Source: an uncultured Pseudoxanthomonas sp.
GTDB lineage: Bacteria > Pseudomonadota > Gammaproteobacteria > Xanthomonadales > Xanthomonadaceae
Reading direction: 5' to 3'
Assembly (NCBI GenBank): GCA_946479745.1
Contig: CAMLGZ010000008.1
Coordinates: 1-64,000 of the forward strand
Length of the DNA stretch: 64,000 nt
In this document: positions 9,153-18,761 of the stretch, in pieces
How the letters are laid out: each line of letters opens with the position of its first letter
Numbering within the stretch: the first letter of the stretch is position 1
Translations under genes and position numbers: made by a program
The notes under the pieces: model-generated
Databases searched by the model: none
Told to the model about the DNA's origin: nothing
Seen by the model: only the letters and a program-made list of their open reading frames with translations

Positions 9153-9270
9153 CGTCATTCCCGCGAAGGTGGGAACCCAGTGACTTTGGCGGTGTCTGTC
9201 CGAAGGCATGGGTGCGTGCCGTATAGGCGAGAAGCAGAGTCGCTGGGTCCCCGCCTTCGCGGAGATGACG
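9153..9270. repeat. Long inverted repeat with CGTCAT(T)CCCGCGAAGG arms
   Basis: The left arm CGTCATTCCCGCGAAGGTGG plus GAACCCAGTGACT pairs with a right arm AGTCGCTGGGTCCCCGCC plus TTCGCGGAGATGACG (9236-9270). This is a common dispersed intergenic repeat class of Xanthomonad-like genomes. With the terminator, it accounts for the 318-bp gap between 9011 and 9330. Confidence 0.75.
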
Positions 9271-9329
9271 TATTGGAATCTATCGACCAAGCCAGTTTCT
9301 CTGCTCTCGCTCCTCCAACAGCCGCTCCT

Positions 9330-12300
9330 CTAACAGCCGCAGCCCTTGTCTCCTTTGTCATCACGCGGAGCCTTTCCGTCCTTCGCGTGCTTGTCGCGCT
9401 TGCCCCGTTTTTCCTTGCATGGCGGTTCGCAGTCCGACTGCTCCAGATCCACTTCGATGCAAACGCTCTTGACCTGCACGCGCTTGACGTTGGGGTCGTG
9501 CAATCCCAGGCAATCGAGCAAGTCGCTGGCCGCGTCGTTGCAGTCGGGGCGGCAATCGCCCGGCGGATATCCGCCTGGCACCACTGGCACCGGTGGCCGA
9601 TCGGGTTGCTGCACGATTACGCCGGGTGTGGCGGTATCGGGGTCCCATGTCACTACGACGGTATAGCTTCCGTCGCCGGCATCCTTGACCGGTCCCACCA
9701 CCTGCACGCCGGGTAATGGCGCAACGGTGAAGCAATCGCCGCGTCCCGGCCCCAGCGGATTGTCGTAACGGTCGTGCGGCACCAGCACCAGCGTACCGCG
9801 CTGGCCGCCGTCCACGTCGGTCACATCCACCAGAGTGACATCCGTGTTGTCCGGGTCGATGCCCGGCTGTACATGCACGGCCCAATGGATTTCGCGCGTG
9901 GCACGGCAACCCTGCCCGTAGCGCGCCAGTGCACGGAAGCTGTAGGTGCCTTCGGCCCGGGCGAAGTCCTTCAAGGGATGGTTGAACACGCCATCGGCTT
10001 CCATCGCGCCGTCGTCATGCGCGCCGTCGTCGAACATCGGCAGATGCATGGTCGTCGTGCCAACAGGCAGGGCGCCGCCGTTGCTGCTGGCGATGCTCTT
10101 GAGCGTGGCGTGGAAACCATCCACCACATCGCCCGAAGTGATGGGCGGACGCAGGCCGGCTTCGCTGGTCAGCCGCCCCAGCGCGATGGTCGGAGCATCG
10201 ACGATCAATTCCACTTCGGCATCCGCGGGCACCGTGCCGTTGGGGTAGTGCAGACCCACGCGCGGATGGATGACGTCGCCGGTGTAGATATGGCGTGGCG
10301 AACCCAGGTAACTCAACTTGGGACCGCCAATGGCGGTAACCAGGTAGAAGTAGCGAACATCCGAAGGGAACTGCTGCGCCGCAGCTGCCGCAGCAGCGGC
10401 GCGCTTGGACAGGCCAATCACAATCGGCGGCACACGGTCGACGATCAGCTTCCAAGCCCCGTCGCGCTCGCCTTCGTACGGCAGCGGAATCTTCAGGAAC
10501 ACCCAGCTGCGCCCGCGCACTTCGCGCACGCGCTTGCCGGGCGTCACCAGCTTGCCGGATGGCGTGTAGACGCGCGCACGCAAGGGCGACTGCAGATCGT
10601 CCCAACCCAGTATCACTGTGATGTGTTCTTCGCCGCAGACCTGGAGCACATGCGGCTGCGATTCGGCCTGGTTCCTGCCGAGCACATGCTCGGGATCGGT
10701 CAGTGCGCCGTTCTCGAAGATATTGCCGAAACTCAAACCGAAGAACTTGCGCAAGCCCAGGCCATCCAACGCACGGGTGAAATGGCCGCCATGCTCATGC
10801 GCGACACGGTTGAGCAAAGGCCCATTGATGTCCGCATCCGAACCGAAGCCGATGACGTTTAGCTTGGTCGCTCCGAGGAATCCTTCCACTTCTTCGACCA
10901 TCGGCTCCGTGTTCTGCAGACCGTCGGTCAACAACAACATGGCCTTGGTATTGGTCGATCCGGAGCCGAAACCCAGCTGGCCCATGCCGATGCCGGCACC
11001 GAGGCTGGTCGCACCGCCCGGCGCGATCCCACCGATCTGACCGCTGGTGAAGGGCGCCGGACCGACCAGTTGCGGCTTCACCGTCGCCGCCAACCCCATC
11101 GGCCGGTCCAAACCTGCGTTGGAACTGAAAGTCACCATGCCCAGCCGGTCGCCCGCGCCCTCACGCACCAGTTGCACGAACAGCGATGCCGCGTCTTGAG
11201 CTTCCTCAAGCTTGCTGCGACCGATCGGCGGCGCGCTGCTGGCCATGCTTCCGGAGCGGTCGAATACGATCATCACGTCCAGCGGAACCGCCGGAACCGG
11301 CGGGTTGTTCAAACCGGACTTTACGTTGGCCAGCGGCGCATACGTCACCGTGCAGGCGTTGCCGACCGGACCGACGCTGAGCGGGCCGCCGACCAGGCGT
11401 CCGCTGCTGTCGAACAGCGAAGAGCCCGAACTGCCGCCGCAATAATCGAATCCAACAATGTTCGTGCCACCGCTATGCACGCCTTCCTGGGTTTTCTTCA
11501 CCGCACCGGTCGGGTGGTGCATGGTGAACACGGTTTCGCCGGACATCAGTCCTGCGTCGCGCATTTCCAGCGGCGCAGGCAACTCGCCCGGAGCCGCATC
11601 CAGGCGCACCACCACCCAGTCGCTGCTGCTGGGCGGGTTGGAGCCATTGGCGGCTGAGCCCGCAGCGACTTCCTCCACTACTTTGAAGAACCGCGGGTTG
11701 TGGCCCGCGGGTCGGCTGCCATCGCAATTGGTCTCGTAGTCGAAGGTGACCGAAGCGCTGCGTACGTCGCGACCGGCCGCATCGACCAGGCAATGGCGCG
11801 CGGTCAGGAACAGATCGCCGGCGATCAGCGTGCCGCTGCAGCTACTGACGTGTCCGCCATGACCGGCGGCGTCGAAGTCGTGCGCCTCCACGATGATTCC
11901 GGTAGCGGCGCGTACTTTGTCGCGGACTGCGTCGGGTACGGTCGGCAGCGCGCATCGCGCATTGCGCCACTCGAAGGTGGGGTGGCATTTCAGTCGCGTC
12001 TCGTAGACCGGTTCCTGATAGGGATTGCTGTTCAAGAACGGATCGGGGTTGGAGATGCTACCGGTCGAAGTGCCTGGCGGGTTGGCGGTTTGTGTGGGTT
12101 CGCCGCTGCCGAATTCAAGCAGACGCGCGCTGCCGGTGCCGCCGACGATGCGCATGGTGATCGGGGTGTTGATCGCATTGACCGGTCGCGACCAGAAATC
12201 GCTGCCGGAAGCGGAAGTGAATACATCGGTGTCGTAGCCCAGCGCCACCTCCAGACGCGCGCTGCCATTGAGTACCACCGAATCGAAATGCAGGAATACG

Positions 12301-12404
12301 AATCGCGATGTGCCCAACGGGCCGGGGCCAGGGGTCAGGTCGAGTCCGCTGCTGTGAGTGAAAGTGCGTCCGTCGGCGACGACGCGTCCAAGAGCATGAG
12401 TCAT
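9330..12404 (-). CDS. Trypsin-like serine protease fused to a von Willebrand factor A domain
   Basis: 1024 aa from the ATG at 12404 (GGAG eight bases upstream; a longer in-frame start at 12452 is less good). Residues about 150-350 form an S1-type protease: SSCSGTLIAGDLFLTARHC with His204, SSDWVVVRL with Asp262 and CGGSSGSSLFD with Ser326, plus paired cysteines. A VWA domain follows (about 375-560) with the MIDAS motif DRSGS at 382-386, then FSSNAGLDRPMG, ATSLGAG and LLTDGLQN. Beyond are beta-rich segments (HITVILGWDDLQSPLRARVYTPSGK). The C-terminus is cysteine-rich, ending in a Lys/Asp tract and GCGC. No ordinary signal peptide is visible although the cysteine pattern suggests export. Protease plus VWA in one chain suggests a surface or secreted enzyme that binds a partner through the MIDAS metal; substrate unknown. 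Confidence 0.85.
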   Translation of the reverse strand: MTHALGRVVADGRTFTHSSGLDLTPGPGPLGTSRFVFLHFDSVVLNGSARLEVALGYDTDVFTSASGSDFWSRPVNAINTPITMRIVGGTGSARLLEFGSGEPTQTANPPGTSTGSISNPDPFLNSNPYQEPVYETRLKCHPTFEWRNARCALPTVPDAVRDKVRAATGIIVEAHDFDAAGHGGHVSSCSGTLIAGDLFLTARHCLVDAAGRDVRSASVTFDYETNCDGSRPAGHNPRFFKVVEEVAAGSAANGSNPPSSSDWVVVRLDAAPGELPAPLEMRDAGLMSGETVFTMHHPTGAVKKTQEGVHSGGTNIVGFDYCGGSSGSSLFDSSGRLVGGPLSVGPVGNACTVTYAPLANVKSGLNNPPVPAVPLDVMIVFDRSGSMASSAPPIGRSKLEEAQDAASLFVQLVREGAGDRLGMVTFSSNAGLDRPMGLAATVKPQLVGPAPFTSGQIGGIAPGGATSLGAGIGMGQLGFGSGSTNTKAMLLLTDGLQNTEPMVEEVEGFLGATKLNVIGFGSDADINGPLLNRVAHEHGGHFTRALDGLGLRKFFGLSFGNIFENGALTDPEHVLGRNQAESQPHVLQVCGEEHITVILGWDDLQSPLRARVYTPSGKLVTPGKRVREVRGRSWVFLKIPLPYEGERDGAWKLIVDRVPPIVIGLSKRAAAAAAAAQQFPSDVRYFYLVTAIGGPKLSYLGSPRHIYTGDVIHPRVGLHYPNGTVPADAEVELIVDAPTIALGRLTSEAGLRPPITSGDVVDGFHATLKSIASSNGGALPVGTTTMHLPMFDDGAHDDGAMEADGVFNHPLKDFARAEGTYSFRALARYGQGCRATREIHWAVHVQPGIDPDNTDVTLVDVTDVDGGQRGTLVLVPHDRYDNPLGPGRGDCFTVAPLPGVQVVGPVKDAGDGSYTVVVTWDPDTATPGVIVQQPDRPPVPVVPGGYPPGDCRPDCNDAASDLLDCLGLHDPNVKRVQVKSVCIEVDLEQSDCEPPCKEKRGKRDKHAKDGKAPRDDKGDKGCGC

Positions 12405-12984
12405 GCGAAAATCTCCGCGCATGTTGAGGGGAAGGGCACGTGCCATGCGCATCCCGCATGCCGCGCGCCCCGCATGCCTGCACTGCGGATATCTCCCCCT
12501 CCCAACCAGCGTCCATCACAGGCTTACTTTCAACCAACGCGGTGCTGCAGGCGTATCGGCCAATGCATCGGAAAAATTGTCGGCGAAGAGCAGACAAGGC
12601 TAGTGGCGTTGACGAAGGCAGCGCTCATCGCGAAGAGAATGAGCGCGATGGATTGAATCGCCTGATCGATGCGTGGCCGTAAACAGCGGCATCGTCACTC
12701 AATGCGACGGGCATTCCGTACGAAGAGTGATGCAAGTGCTGTGTAGCGTATTCAAGAAAGTCAACATCAAGTGAAATTAACGTGCATATGCTGCGCAATT
12801 GGATTTATTGCCGCCACATCACTTGTGCTTGGTTTATTTCTGGTTTACTAAGAACACGAGCAAGGGATGCGACTCGGGGAGATTTGCCGAGGTATCCACA
12901 AGTTGTCGTCGTTGCAGTGCAGGACGTATGCCTGGATGCCCGCCGCGCCCGGTGGGTTCGTTCATCGGACTTGGGGATGTCGCC
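12405..12984. other. Divergent intergenic region between the VWA protease and the autotransporter
   Basis: No supported gene. The stretch around 12710-12850 is AT-rich relative to its surroundings and probably contains the promoter of the autotransporter; no hexamer pair stands out. The frame of the autotransporter is open from 12799, but the stretch 12799-12984 lacks a signal peptide and is cysteine/arginine-rich, so it is taken as non-coding. Confidence 0.5.
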
Positions 12985-15900
12985 ATGGCCACTTCGAAGC
13001 CTCATCGCTTGTATTCGTGCATTTCCTTGCTGCTGCACTGCGGTCGTGCGGGCGTCATCGGCGGCCTGGGATGTTCGGTTGCGTTTTCCGCATACGCGGG
13101 CTGCGATTCAACCTCGCCGGTTTCGGGACAGACGGTCACTTGTGACGCAAGCGTTCCCAATCCGCAGACAACCGGCGTGCAGGCAGTGGCGGGCAGCACC
13201 GGCGTCACGGTCAACATCGTCGATGGCGCTCTCCTGCAGATCGCGACGGGCTCGGGTGTGCAGGTACGCGACCTGAGCCAGGTGAACAACGACGGCAGCA
13301 TCAGCCTGAGTGCCGCCGATACTTTCGACGCCATCTTCGCCGAAGGCAGCGGCAACACCGTCATCAACACCGGCGCCATCGTCACCGCCGGCGGCGCGTC
13401 GGACGGCATCCAGAGTAACGGCAGCAACAACATGCTCACCAACGGCGCCGGCGGCAGCATCGCCACCACCGGGGCCAATGCCAACGGTTTGTTCTCGCTC
13501 AATGCCAACGGTAACGTGCTGACCAATAGCGGAACGATCGACGTCAGCGGCGCCGGTGCATCGGGCGTGCGGATAGACGGCGCTGCCGGAGCTGCCAATA
13601 CGGTCGTCAACGATGGCTCGATCACCAGTCTGGCCGGCACCGGCGTGCTGTTCAACGGAAGCGCGGGCGGCACCATGATCAATCGCGGCACGATCACTGG
13701 GGCGACCGCCGGGGTAACCTTCGGCGGGGGCAACGACCGCCTGGAAATGCTCGGCGGTTCCATCAGCGGGGCAGTGGCGCAGGGCGCCGGCGACGACACG
13801 CTGATCATCAGCGCTGGGCAGTTGAGTGCGGTGAACCAGGGCGATGGCGCGGACCGTTTCGAGATCAGCGGCACCGGAGCGGTCACCGGCACGGTGCAGC
13901 AGGGCAGTGGTACCGATGATTTCCTGATGACGGGCGGCCAGATCGGAGCGCTGCTGCAAGGCGACAATCTGGACACCTTCACCATGAGCGCTGGACGCAT
14001 CGTCGGCGCGTTCGAAGACGGCGACCGCGCGACCATGACCGGCGGCCGCATCGGCCGGGTGGACATGAAGCTGGACGACAATGTCTTCGATATGTCCGGC
14101 GGCACCATCGACGGCAATCTGGTCACCGGTTTCGGCAACGACACCATCCGGCTATCCAATGGTTACATAGGCGGCAACATCAGCGTCAGCGGCGGCAACG
14201 ACAGCATCACTGTCACCGGCGGCACGGTGCGCGGTGAAGTGCGTGTCAGCACGGGCAACGATACGTTCACCTGGGCGGGCGGCGGCGTCATCTATGGCGC
14301 GATCGATCTGGGCGAAGGTATGGATACGGCCACGCTGCGCAGCTTGAACCAGTCCCATCTGGGCGCGACGCCTTCACTCAGCGGCGGCAACGGTGTGGAC
14401 AGCCTGTCCTTCGACAACGTTACCACCGGCGGCGTGGCGCGCTTCGGCAACTGGGAAACCATCAATGCTGGCGACGACACCGAACTGACCTTCGACGGCA
14501 ACCTGGTGCTGGGCGACGCGGCCAGCGGCACCGGTGTGCTGAACGTCGATGCCAGCAGCACGTTGTTCGCCGGCAATGGCGCCAATGCTTCTCTCATGGC
14601 CTTCAGCGCCGGGCAACTCACCACCGTCAACAATGCCGGCCGCATCGACCTGACCAATGGCGCGGCCAGCGCCACCGACACCTTCACCATCGTGGGCAAC
14701 TATGTAGGCAACAACGCGGCGTTGTTTCTGCAGACGCAATTGGGCGACGACAGTTCTCCCTCCGACAGGCTGGTGATTTCCGGCGGCGCCGCCAGCGGCA
14801 GCACCGGACTGGAGATCATCAACCTCAACGGCAGCGGCGGCTCGACGGTGCTCGACGGCATCATGGTGATCCAGGCCATCAACGGGGCCAGTTCCAGCAA
14901 CAACGCCTTCGCGTTGATGGGGCCGGTGGCGGCGGGGGCTTTCGAGTATTTCCTTTTCAAGGGAGGCATCTCCGACGGCACCTCCGAAAACTGGTACCTG
15001 CGCTCAACGCTGGTGACGCCACCGGCATCGCCGCCGCCAACACCCGCACCGTCCCCCGATCCCCTGGTACCGACGCCTCCCCCCGTACCGCCCACGCCGC
15101 CGGAACCACCCGCACCGCCACCGCCGACATTGCCGCCTCCGCCGGACGTGCCGGACAATCCGGATCCGGAAGTGCCGCCCGCACCTCCGCCGGCTCCACC
15201 TGCGTCGCCGCCGCCGGCTGAGCCGCCGGCACCGCCGCCAGTGCTTCCGCCAGTACCGGAGGACCCTGCGCCGTTGCCCACGCCAGCGTTGCCGACCCCG
15301 CCCACGCCTGGCGCCACACCGGCAACGGGCACAGTCATTCCGCTATACCGGGTGGAAACGCCGACTTACGCGGTGGTGCCGCCCATCGTCCATCAATTGG
15401 CGCTGGCCACGCTGGGCACTTTCCACGAACGGCAGGGCGAACAGTCGCTGCTGGAGGGCGAAGGAGCGGTGCGTTCGGCCTGGGGTCGCGTGATCGGCCA
15501 GAACACCGAGCAGAGTTGGACGGGCACCGTGGCGCCGACATTCGATGGCACCTTGTGGGGTGTGCAGGCCGGTGTGGATCTGTTTGCCCGCGAAGGCGAC
15601 GATGGGCGGCGCGATCACTTCGGTCTGTTCGTGGGCCGTTCGCGCGCCGATGGCGATGTGCGTGGTTTTGCCTTGGGTTGGAACAATCTGACGGTGGGTG
15701 AAACCCGCCTGGACGATACCCACCTGGGCCTGTCCTGGTCGCGCATCGGCGCCAGTGGCGCCTATCTGGATGCGGTGATCGTGGCCAGTCGTTACGACGG
15801 CAAGACGACATCGTCGCGCGGCATCGGCATCGATCTGGACGGCGATGGTGTGACCGCTTCGCTTGAAGCGGGCTATCCGATCCGTTGGGGCGAAGACTCG

Positions 15901-16305
15901 CGCTGGTCGCTGGAGCCGCAAGCGCAGCTCATCTGGCAGCAGGTGTCGTTCGACGATCAGCAGGACGACTTCGCCAGCGTCGCTTTCGATTCCGACGACG
16001 CGCGCACCGCACGCGTCGGTCTGCGCTTGTCGGCCGACTACCAAACTTCGGCGGGTCTGCTGCAGCCTTATCTGAAACTCAACTATTGGCATGCCTTCAG
16101 CGGCGAGGACCGCCTGCGTTTCGATACCGACCTCATCGAAACCGACCAGCAGTTCGATGCGTTGGAATTGGGCGCGGGCCTGGTGGCGCAGTTCAATGCG
16201 AACACCAGCGTGTACGTGGTGTTGGACTACACCGCCGATGCGGACGACGAGGGCAGGGACCGCAAGACCATCGAAGGCAACGTCGGCGTGCGCATCAGCT
16301 GGTGA
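12985..16305 (+). CDS. Type Va autotransporter with beta-helix passenger and Pro-rich linker
   Basis: 1106 aa. Start chosen at the ATG at 12985, with TTGGGGA about 10 bp upstream and a signal sequence right behind it (about residues 10-38, ending AFSAYAG). The passenger (about 40-670) is a glycine/asparagine-rich series of beta-helix rungs (NTVINTGAIVTAGGASDG, GNVLTNSGTIDVSGAGASG, FDMSGGTIDGNLVTGFGND). Residues about 677-787 are an extreme Pro/Ala/Glu linker of PPPTPAPSPD type. The C-terminal 300 residues form the outer-membrane beta-barrel (AWGRVIGQNTEQSWTG at the start, amphipathic strands, terminal VGVRISW with the final aromatic). Exported by Sec, inserted by BAM, passenger displayed at the surface. 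No enzymatic motif is visible in the passenger; adhesion is a guess. Confidence 0.9.
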   Translation: MATSKPHRLYSCISLLLHCGRAGVIGGLGCSVAFSAYAGCDSTSPVSGQTVTCDASVPNPQTTGVQAVAGSTGVTVNIVDGALLQIATGSGVQVRDLSQVNNDGSISLSAADTFDAIFAEGSGNTVINTGAIVTAGGASDGIQSNGSNNMLTNGAGGSIATTGANANGLFSLNANGNVLTNSGTIDVSGAGASGVRIDGAAGAANTVVNDGSITSLAGTGVLFNGSAGGTMINRGTITGATAGVTFGGGNDRLEMLGGSISGAVAQGAGDDTLIISAGQLSAVNQGDGADRFEISGTGAVTGTVQQGSGTDDFLMTGGQIGALLQGDNLDTFTMSAGRIVGAFEDGDRATMTGGRIGRVDMKLDDNVFDMSGGTIDGNLVTGFGNDTIRLSNGYIGGNISVSGGNDSITVTGGTVRGEVRVSTGNDTFTWAGGGVIYGAIDLGEGMDTATLRSLNQSHLGATPSLSGGNGVDSLSFDNVTTGGVARFGNWETINAGDDTELTFDGNLVLGDAASGTGVLNVDASSTLFAGNGANASLMAFSAGQLTTVNNAGRIDLTNGAASATDTFTIVGNYVGNNAALFLQTQLGDDSSPSDRLVISGGAASGSTGLEIINLNGSGGSTVLDGIMVIQAINGASSSNNAFALMGPVAAGAFEYFLFKGGISDGTSENWYLRSTLVTPPASPPPTPAPSPDPLVPTPPPVPPTPPEPPAPPPPTLPPPPDVPDNPDPEVPPAPPPAPPASPPPAEPPAPPPVLPPVPEDPAPLPTPALPTPPTPGATPATGTVIPLYRVETPTYAVVPPIVHQLALATLGTFHERQGEQSLLEGEGAVRSAWGRVIGQNTEQSWTGTVAPTFDGTLWGVQAGVDLFAREGDDGRRDHFGLFVGRSRADGDVRGFALGWNNLTVGETRLDDTHLGLSWSRIGASGAYLDAVIVASRYDGKTTSSRGIGIDLDGDGVTASLEAGYPIRWGEDSRWSLEPQAQLIWQQVSFDDQQDDFASVAFDSDDARTARVGLRLSADYQTSAGLLQPYLKLNYWHAFSGEDRLRFDTDLIETDQQFDALELGAGLVAQFNANTSVYVVLDYTADADDEGRDRKTIEGNVGVRISW

Positions 16306-16314
16306 TTGCGCTCG

Positions 16315-17769
16315 TCATCGTCCCTCCAGCGCACGGCGAAAACGTAACAACGCCGTAGCGATGTCGTCAGCGTCGATCACCCCGTAACCAAAGGCCAATG
16401 CCGGCCGGTCCGGAGGCGCCAGCGAATATTCGGCGGTCGATTGTGCGCCGGAAACGTGCAGGCGCGCCTGCACGAATATTTTCGAGGCCCGTTCCGGCGT
16501 GCGGATGCGCGCGGCGAGATGGAGCCCTGCTTCAGAGGGAATCGGCTCCAGCCACGCGTCCAGCTGCCGTCGCAGGCCCTCGAGCAACGCATCGCGCCGT
16601 GCCGCGTAAATGGGCCGCATCCGTCGCACGTGGCGCGCCAGATGCCCATCGCTAATGAAGGCCGCCAGCACGGATTGGGTGATCGTGTCGCAATGCGAAT
16701 CGGCGCAGTGTTTGACCGCGATGAGCGCATCGCGCGCCCACGGCGGCGCCACCACGAACCCTTTGCGCAAGGACGGGAACAGGCTCTTGGAGAATGTGCC
16801 GATATAGAACACCAGTGCGTCGCGGTCCAGCGTCTGCAAGGCGTCCAGCGGCCGCCCGCCGAAGCGGAATTCGCCGTCGTAGTCGTCCTCGATGATCACC
16901 GCGCCGCGGCTGCGGGCGAATTCCAGCAGGGCGGTGCGCCGACGCAGCGACAGCGCCACGCCGGTCGGCGACTGGTGCGATGGCGTGACGCTGACCACGC
17001 GCACGTCGTCCGGCAATCGATCGACACAAAGACCCTCGTCATCGACCGGGATCGGTACCAATTGCGCACCGGCCGCGGCGAACGCCGCGCGCACCGGCGG
17101 ATAGCCCGGCTCCTCCACCGCCACCCGTGTCCGGCCGGGATCCACCAGCATCCGTGCGAGCAGATCGAAGGCCTGTTGGGCGCCAGAAGTTACAACCACG
17201 TCCTCGCTGGAGCAGGCCACCGCGCGCGCGAACGCGACATGCCGGGCGATTGCCTCACGCAGAGCGGGGATGCCTTCCGAAGGCGGATAGCTGAAGCCTG
17301 TTTTCGACCATGCACGCAACGATTGCGCCGACAGGCGTCGCCAGATGTCGTGCGGAAAATGACGATGATCGGGTATCCCCAGGCGGAAACTCCGTTCGGG
17401 CAAATCGCGCGCAGGGGAGGGACGCAGGAACGGTGCGCGCCACAAAGGATTGAGGCGCGGATCCTCCAGCGGCTGCAACGAGAGCGACGGTTTTGAAGAA
17501 CGCCGCGATGCAATATCGGCCACCAAAGCCTTCGCGCCCCTGCGGGGGATTGCATAGCCCTCGGCGATCAACAGGTCGTAGACGGTGACCACCGTATTGC
17601 GCGCCACACCCAGCGCAGCGGCCACCTGCCGGGTGGATGGCAGCGGCGAGCCAGCCGCCATGCGGCCGTCGAGGATCGCCGAGCGCAGCCGCTGGTGGAG
17701 ATCATGGACTAGCGTCGTGCCCTGTCCGCGGGTCGGGAGCAGGTAAGCGAAGGGAAATACTGGCTCCAT
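16315..17769 (-). CDS. MocR/PdxR-family GntR regulator with aminotransferase domain
   Basis: 484 aa. Residues about 18-85 are a GntR winged helix (LVHDLHQRLRSAILDGRMAAGSPLPSTRQVAAALGVARNTVVTVYDLL in short pieces). Residues about 115-480 are a fold-type I aminotransferase domain (SEGIPALREAIARHVAFARAV, TSGAQQAFDLLARML, EEPGYPPVRAAF, VTPSHQSPTGV, IIEDDYDGEFRF, and the PLP-lysine region GTFSKSLFPSLRKGF). MocR proteins bind PLP and usually control a neighbouring, often divergent, operon. Here the divergent partner is the MBL-fold/cupin pair starting at 17889. Its 3' end converges on the autotransporter with a 9-bp gap. Confidence 0.92.
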   Translation of the reverse strand: MEPVFPFAYLLPTRGQGTTLVHDLHQRLRSAILDGRMAAGSPLPSTRQVAAALGVARNTVVTVYDLLIAEGYAIPRRGAKALVADIASRRSSKPSLSLQPLEDPRLNPLWRAPFLRPSPARDLPERSFRLGIPDHRHFPHDIWRRLSAQSLRAWSKTGFSYPPSEGIPALREAIARHVAFARAVACSSEDVVVTSGAQQAFDLLARMLVDPGRTRVAVEEPGYPPVRAAFAAAGAQLVPIPVDDEGLCVDRLPDDVRVVSVTPSHQSPTGVALSLRRRTALLEFARSRGAVIIEDDYDGEFRFGGRPLDALQTLDRDALVFYIGTFSKSLFPSLRKGFVVAPPWARDALIAVKHCADSHCDTITQSVLAAFISDGHLARHVRRMRPIYAARRDALLEGLRRQLDAWLEPIPSEAGLHLAARIRTPERASKIFVQARLHVSGAQSTAEYSLAPPDRPALAFGYGVIDADDIATALLRFRRALEGR

Positions 17770-17888
17770 AAATTTTCAATAAACTGGACTAAATCAGGCT
17801 CCAGATTACCCCTAAGGTAGAACTCCAGGAAGGTTGCCGTCCCAGCCTTCAAACCCCAGGAAATTCCGGAAACCAGGAGGTCCCCGCC
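17770..17888. promoter_or_regulatory. Divergent promoter region between the MocR regulator and the MBL/cupin operon
   Basis: 119 bp. Near the regulator start it contains AATTTTCAATAAACTGGACT, followed by AAATCAGGCTCCAG (CTGGACT and CTCCAG arms), a plausible MocR operator. The rightward gene has the strong ribosome binding site AGGAGGT at about 17875-17881. Assignment of an operator is inference from position. Confidence 0.45.
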
Positions 17889-18695
17889 ATGCCTTTCTTC
17901 ATCTGTGAGACCTGCGGCACCCAATATGGCGAGACAGCCCAGCCACCCTCGCACTGCCCGGTATGCGAGGACGAACGCCAGTACGTCGGCTGGAAAGGGC
18001 AGGCCTGGACCACCCATGAAGCCTTGGCCGCCAGATATCGGCTGCGCCTGGACGACGACGATGGCCTGCTGGGTATCGGCCTTGCGCCGGATTTCGCCAT
18101 CCCGCAGCGGGCGATCCTGTTGCCCACCGACGCCGGCAACCTGCTCTGGGAGTGCGTAAGCCTGGTGACCGATGAGGCGGTCGCAGCGTTGAACGCGCGC
18201 GGCGGCGTGGACCGGATCGTCATCTCCCACCCGCACTTCTATTCCTCCATGGTCGAGTGGAGCCAAGCGCTGGGCGGCGTGCCGATCCTGTTGCATGAAG
18301 CGGACCGGGAATGGGTGCAAAGGTCCTCGCCGAAGATCGAATACTGGAGCGGCGACGAACGAAAGTTGTCCGATGCGGTCACGCTGATCCGCTGCGGCGG
18401 GCATTTCCCCGGCAGCACGGCTCTCCACTGGAAGGACGGTCCGCGCGCTGGTGGTGCGTTCTTCCCGGCTGACGCATTGCAGGTCGTACTCGATCGGCGC
18501 CACGTCACTTTCATGTACAGCTATCCCAACTACATACCGATGAAGCCCAGCGATGTGAGCGACATGCGCTCGCGCCTGGAGCGATACGACTTCGAGGATG
18601 TGTTCGGCTACACCTGGGGACGCAACATCATCGGCGGCGCGCGAGAGGCCGTGGACGCCTCCTTCGACCGCTATCTGACCGCCGTTTCCAGCTGA
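17889..18695 (+). CDS. Metallo-beta-lactamase-fold hydrolase-like protein with N-terminal zinc ribbon
   Basis: 268 aa with AGGAGGT upstream. Residues 1-30 are a rubredoxin-like zinc ribbon (CETCGTQYGE ... CPVCEDERQYVG). The rest resembles the MBL fold: NLLWECVSLVTDEAV, RIVISHPHFYSSMVEW, LIRCGGHFPGSTALHW, FFPADALQVVLDRRH. The metal site looks incomplete: the canonical HxHxDH reads HPHFYS, so the Asp-His pair is replaced, although the third-motif His and the later Asp are present. It may bind one metal or be a non-catalytic MBL relative. It is followed 66 bp later by a cupin gene and divergent from a MocR regulator, implying a small regulated catabolic or detoxification unit. Confidence 0.8.
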   Translation: MPFFICETCGTQYGETAQPPSHCPVCEDERQYVGWKGQAWTTHEALAARYRLRLDDDDGLLGIGLAPDFAIPQRAILLPTDAGNLLWECVSLVTDEAVAALNARGGVDRIVISHPHFYSSMVEWSQALGGVPILLHEADREWVQRSSPKIEYWSGDERKLSDAVTLIRCGGHFPGSTALHWKDGPRAGGAFFPADALQVVLDRRHVTFMYSYPNYIPMKPSDVSDMRSRLERYDFEDVFGYTWGRNIIGGAREAVDASFDRYLTAVSS

Positions 18696-18714
18696 CCGAA
18701 GGCGGGGACGAAAT

Positions 18715-18736
18715 CGGGCTGCGGCGTCGCAGCCCG
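18715..18736 (+). repeat. Hairpin between MBL-fold and cupin genes
   Basis: CGGGCTGCG-GCGT-CGCAGCCCG forms a perfect 9-bp stem without a T tract, in the 66-bp gap of the presumed operon. It could stabilise the upstream message or be a small REP. Confidence 0.6.
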
Positions 18737-18761
18737 CCCTGACGACCGAAGGAGTCCTGCC

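Noticed and set aside
9774..10862. 362-codon plus-strand frame
   Set aside because: Antisense shadow of the protease-VWA gene, whose motifs on the minus strand are unambiguous.
12799..12984. N-terminal extension of the autotransporter
   Set aside because: It is Cys/Arg-rich and would bury the signal peptide; the ATG at 12985 has a better ribosome binding site.
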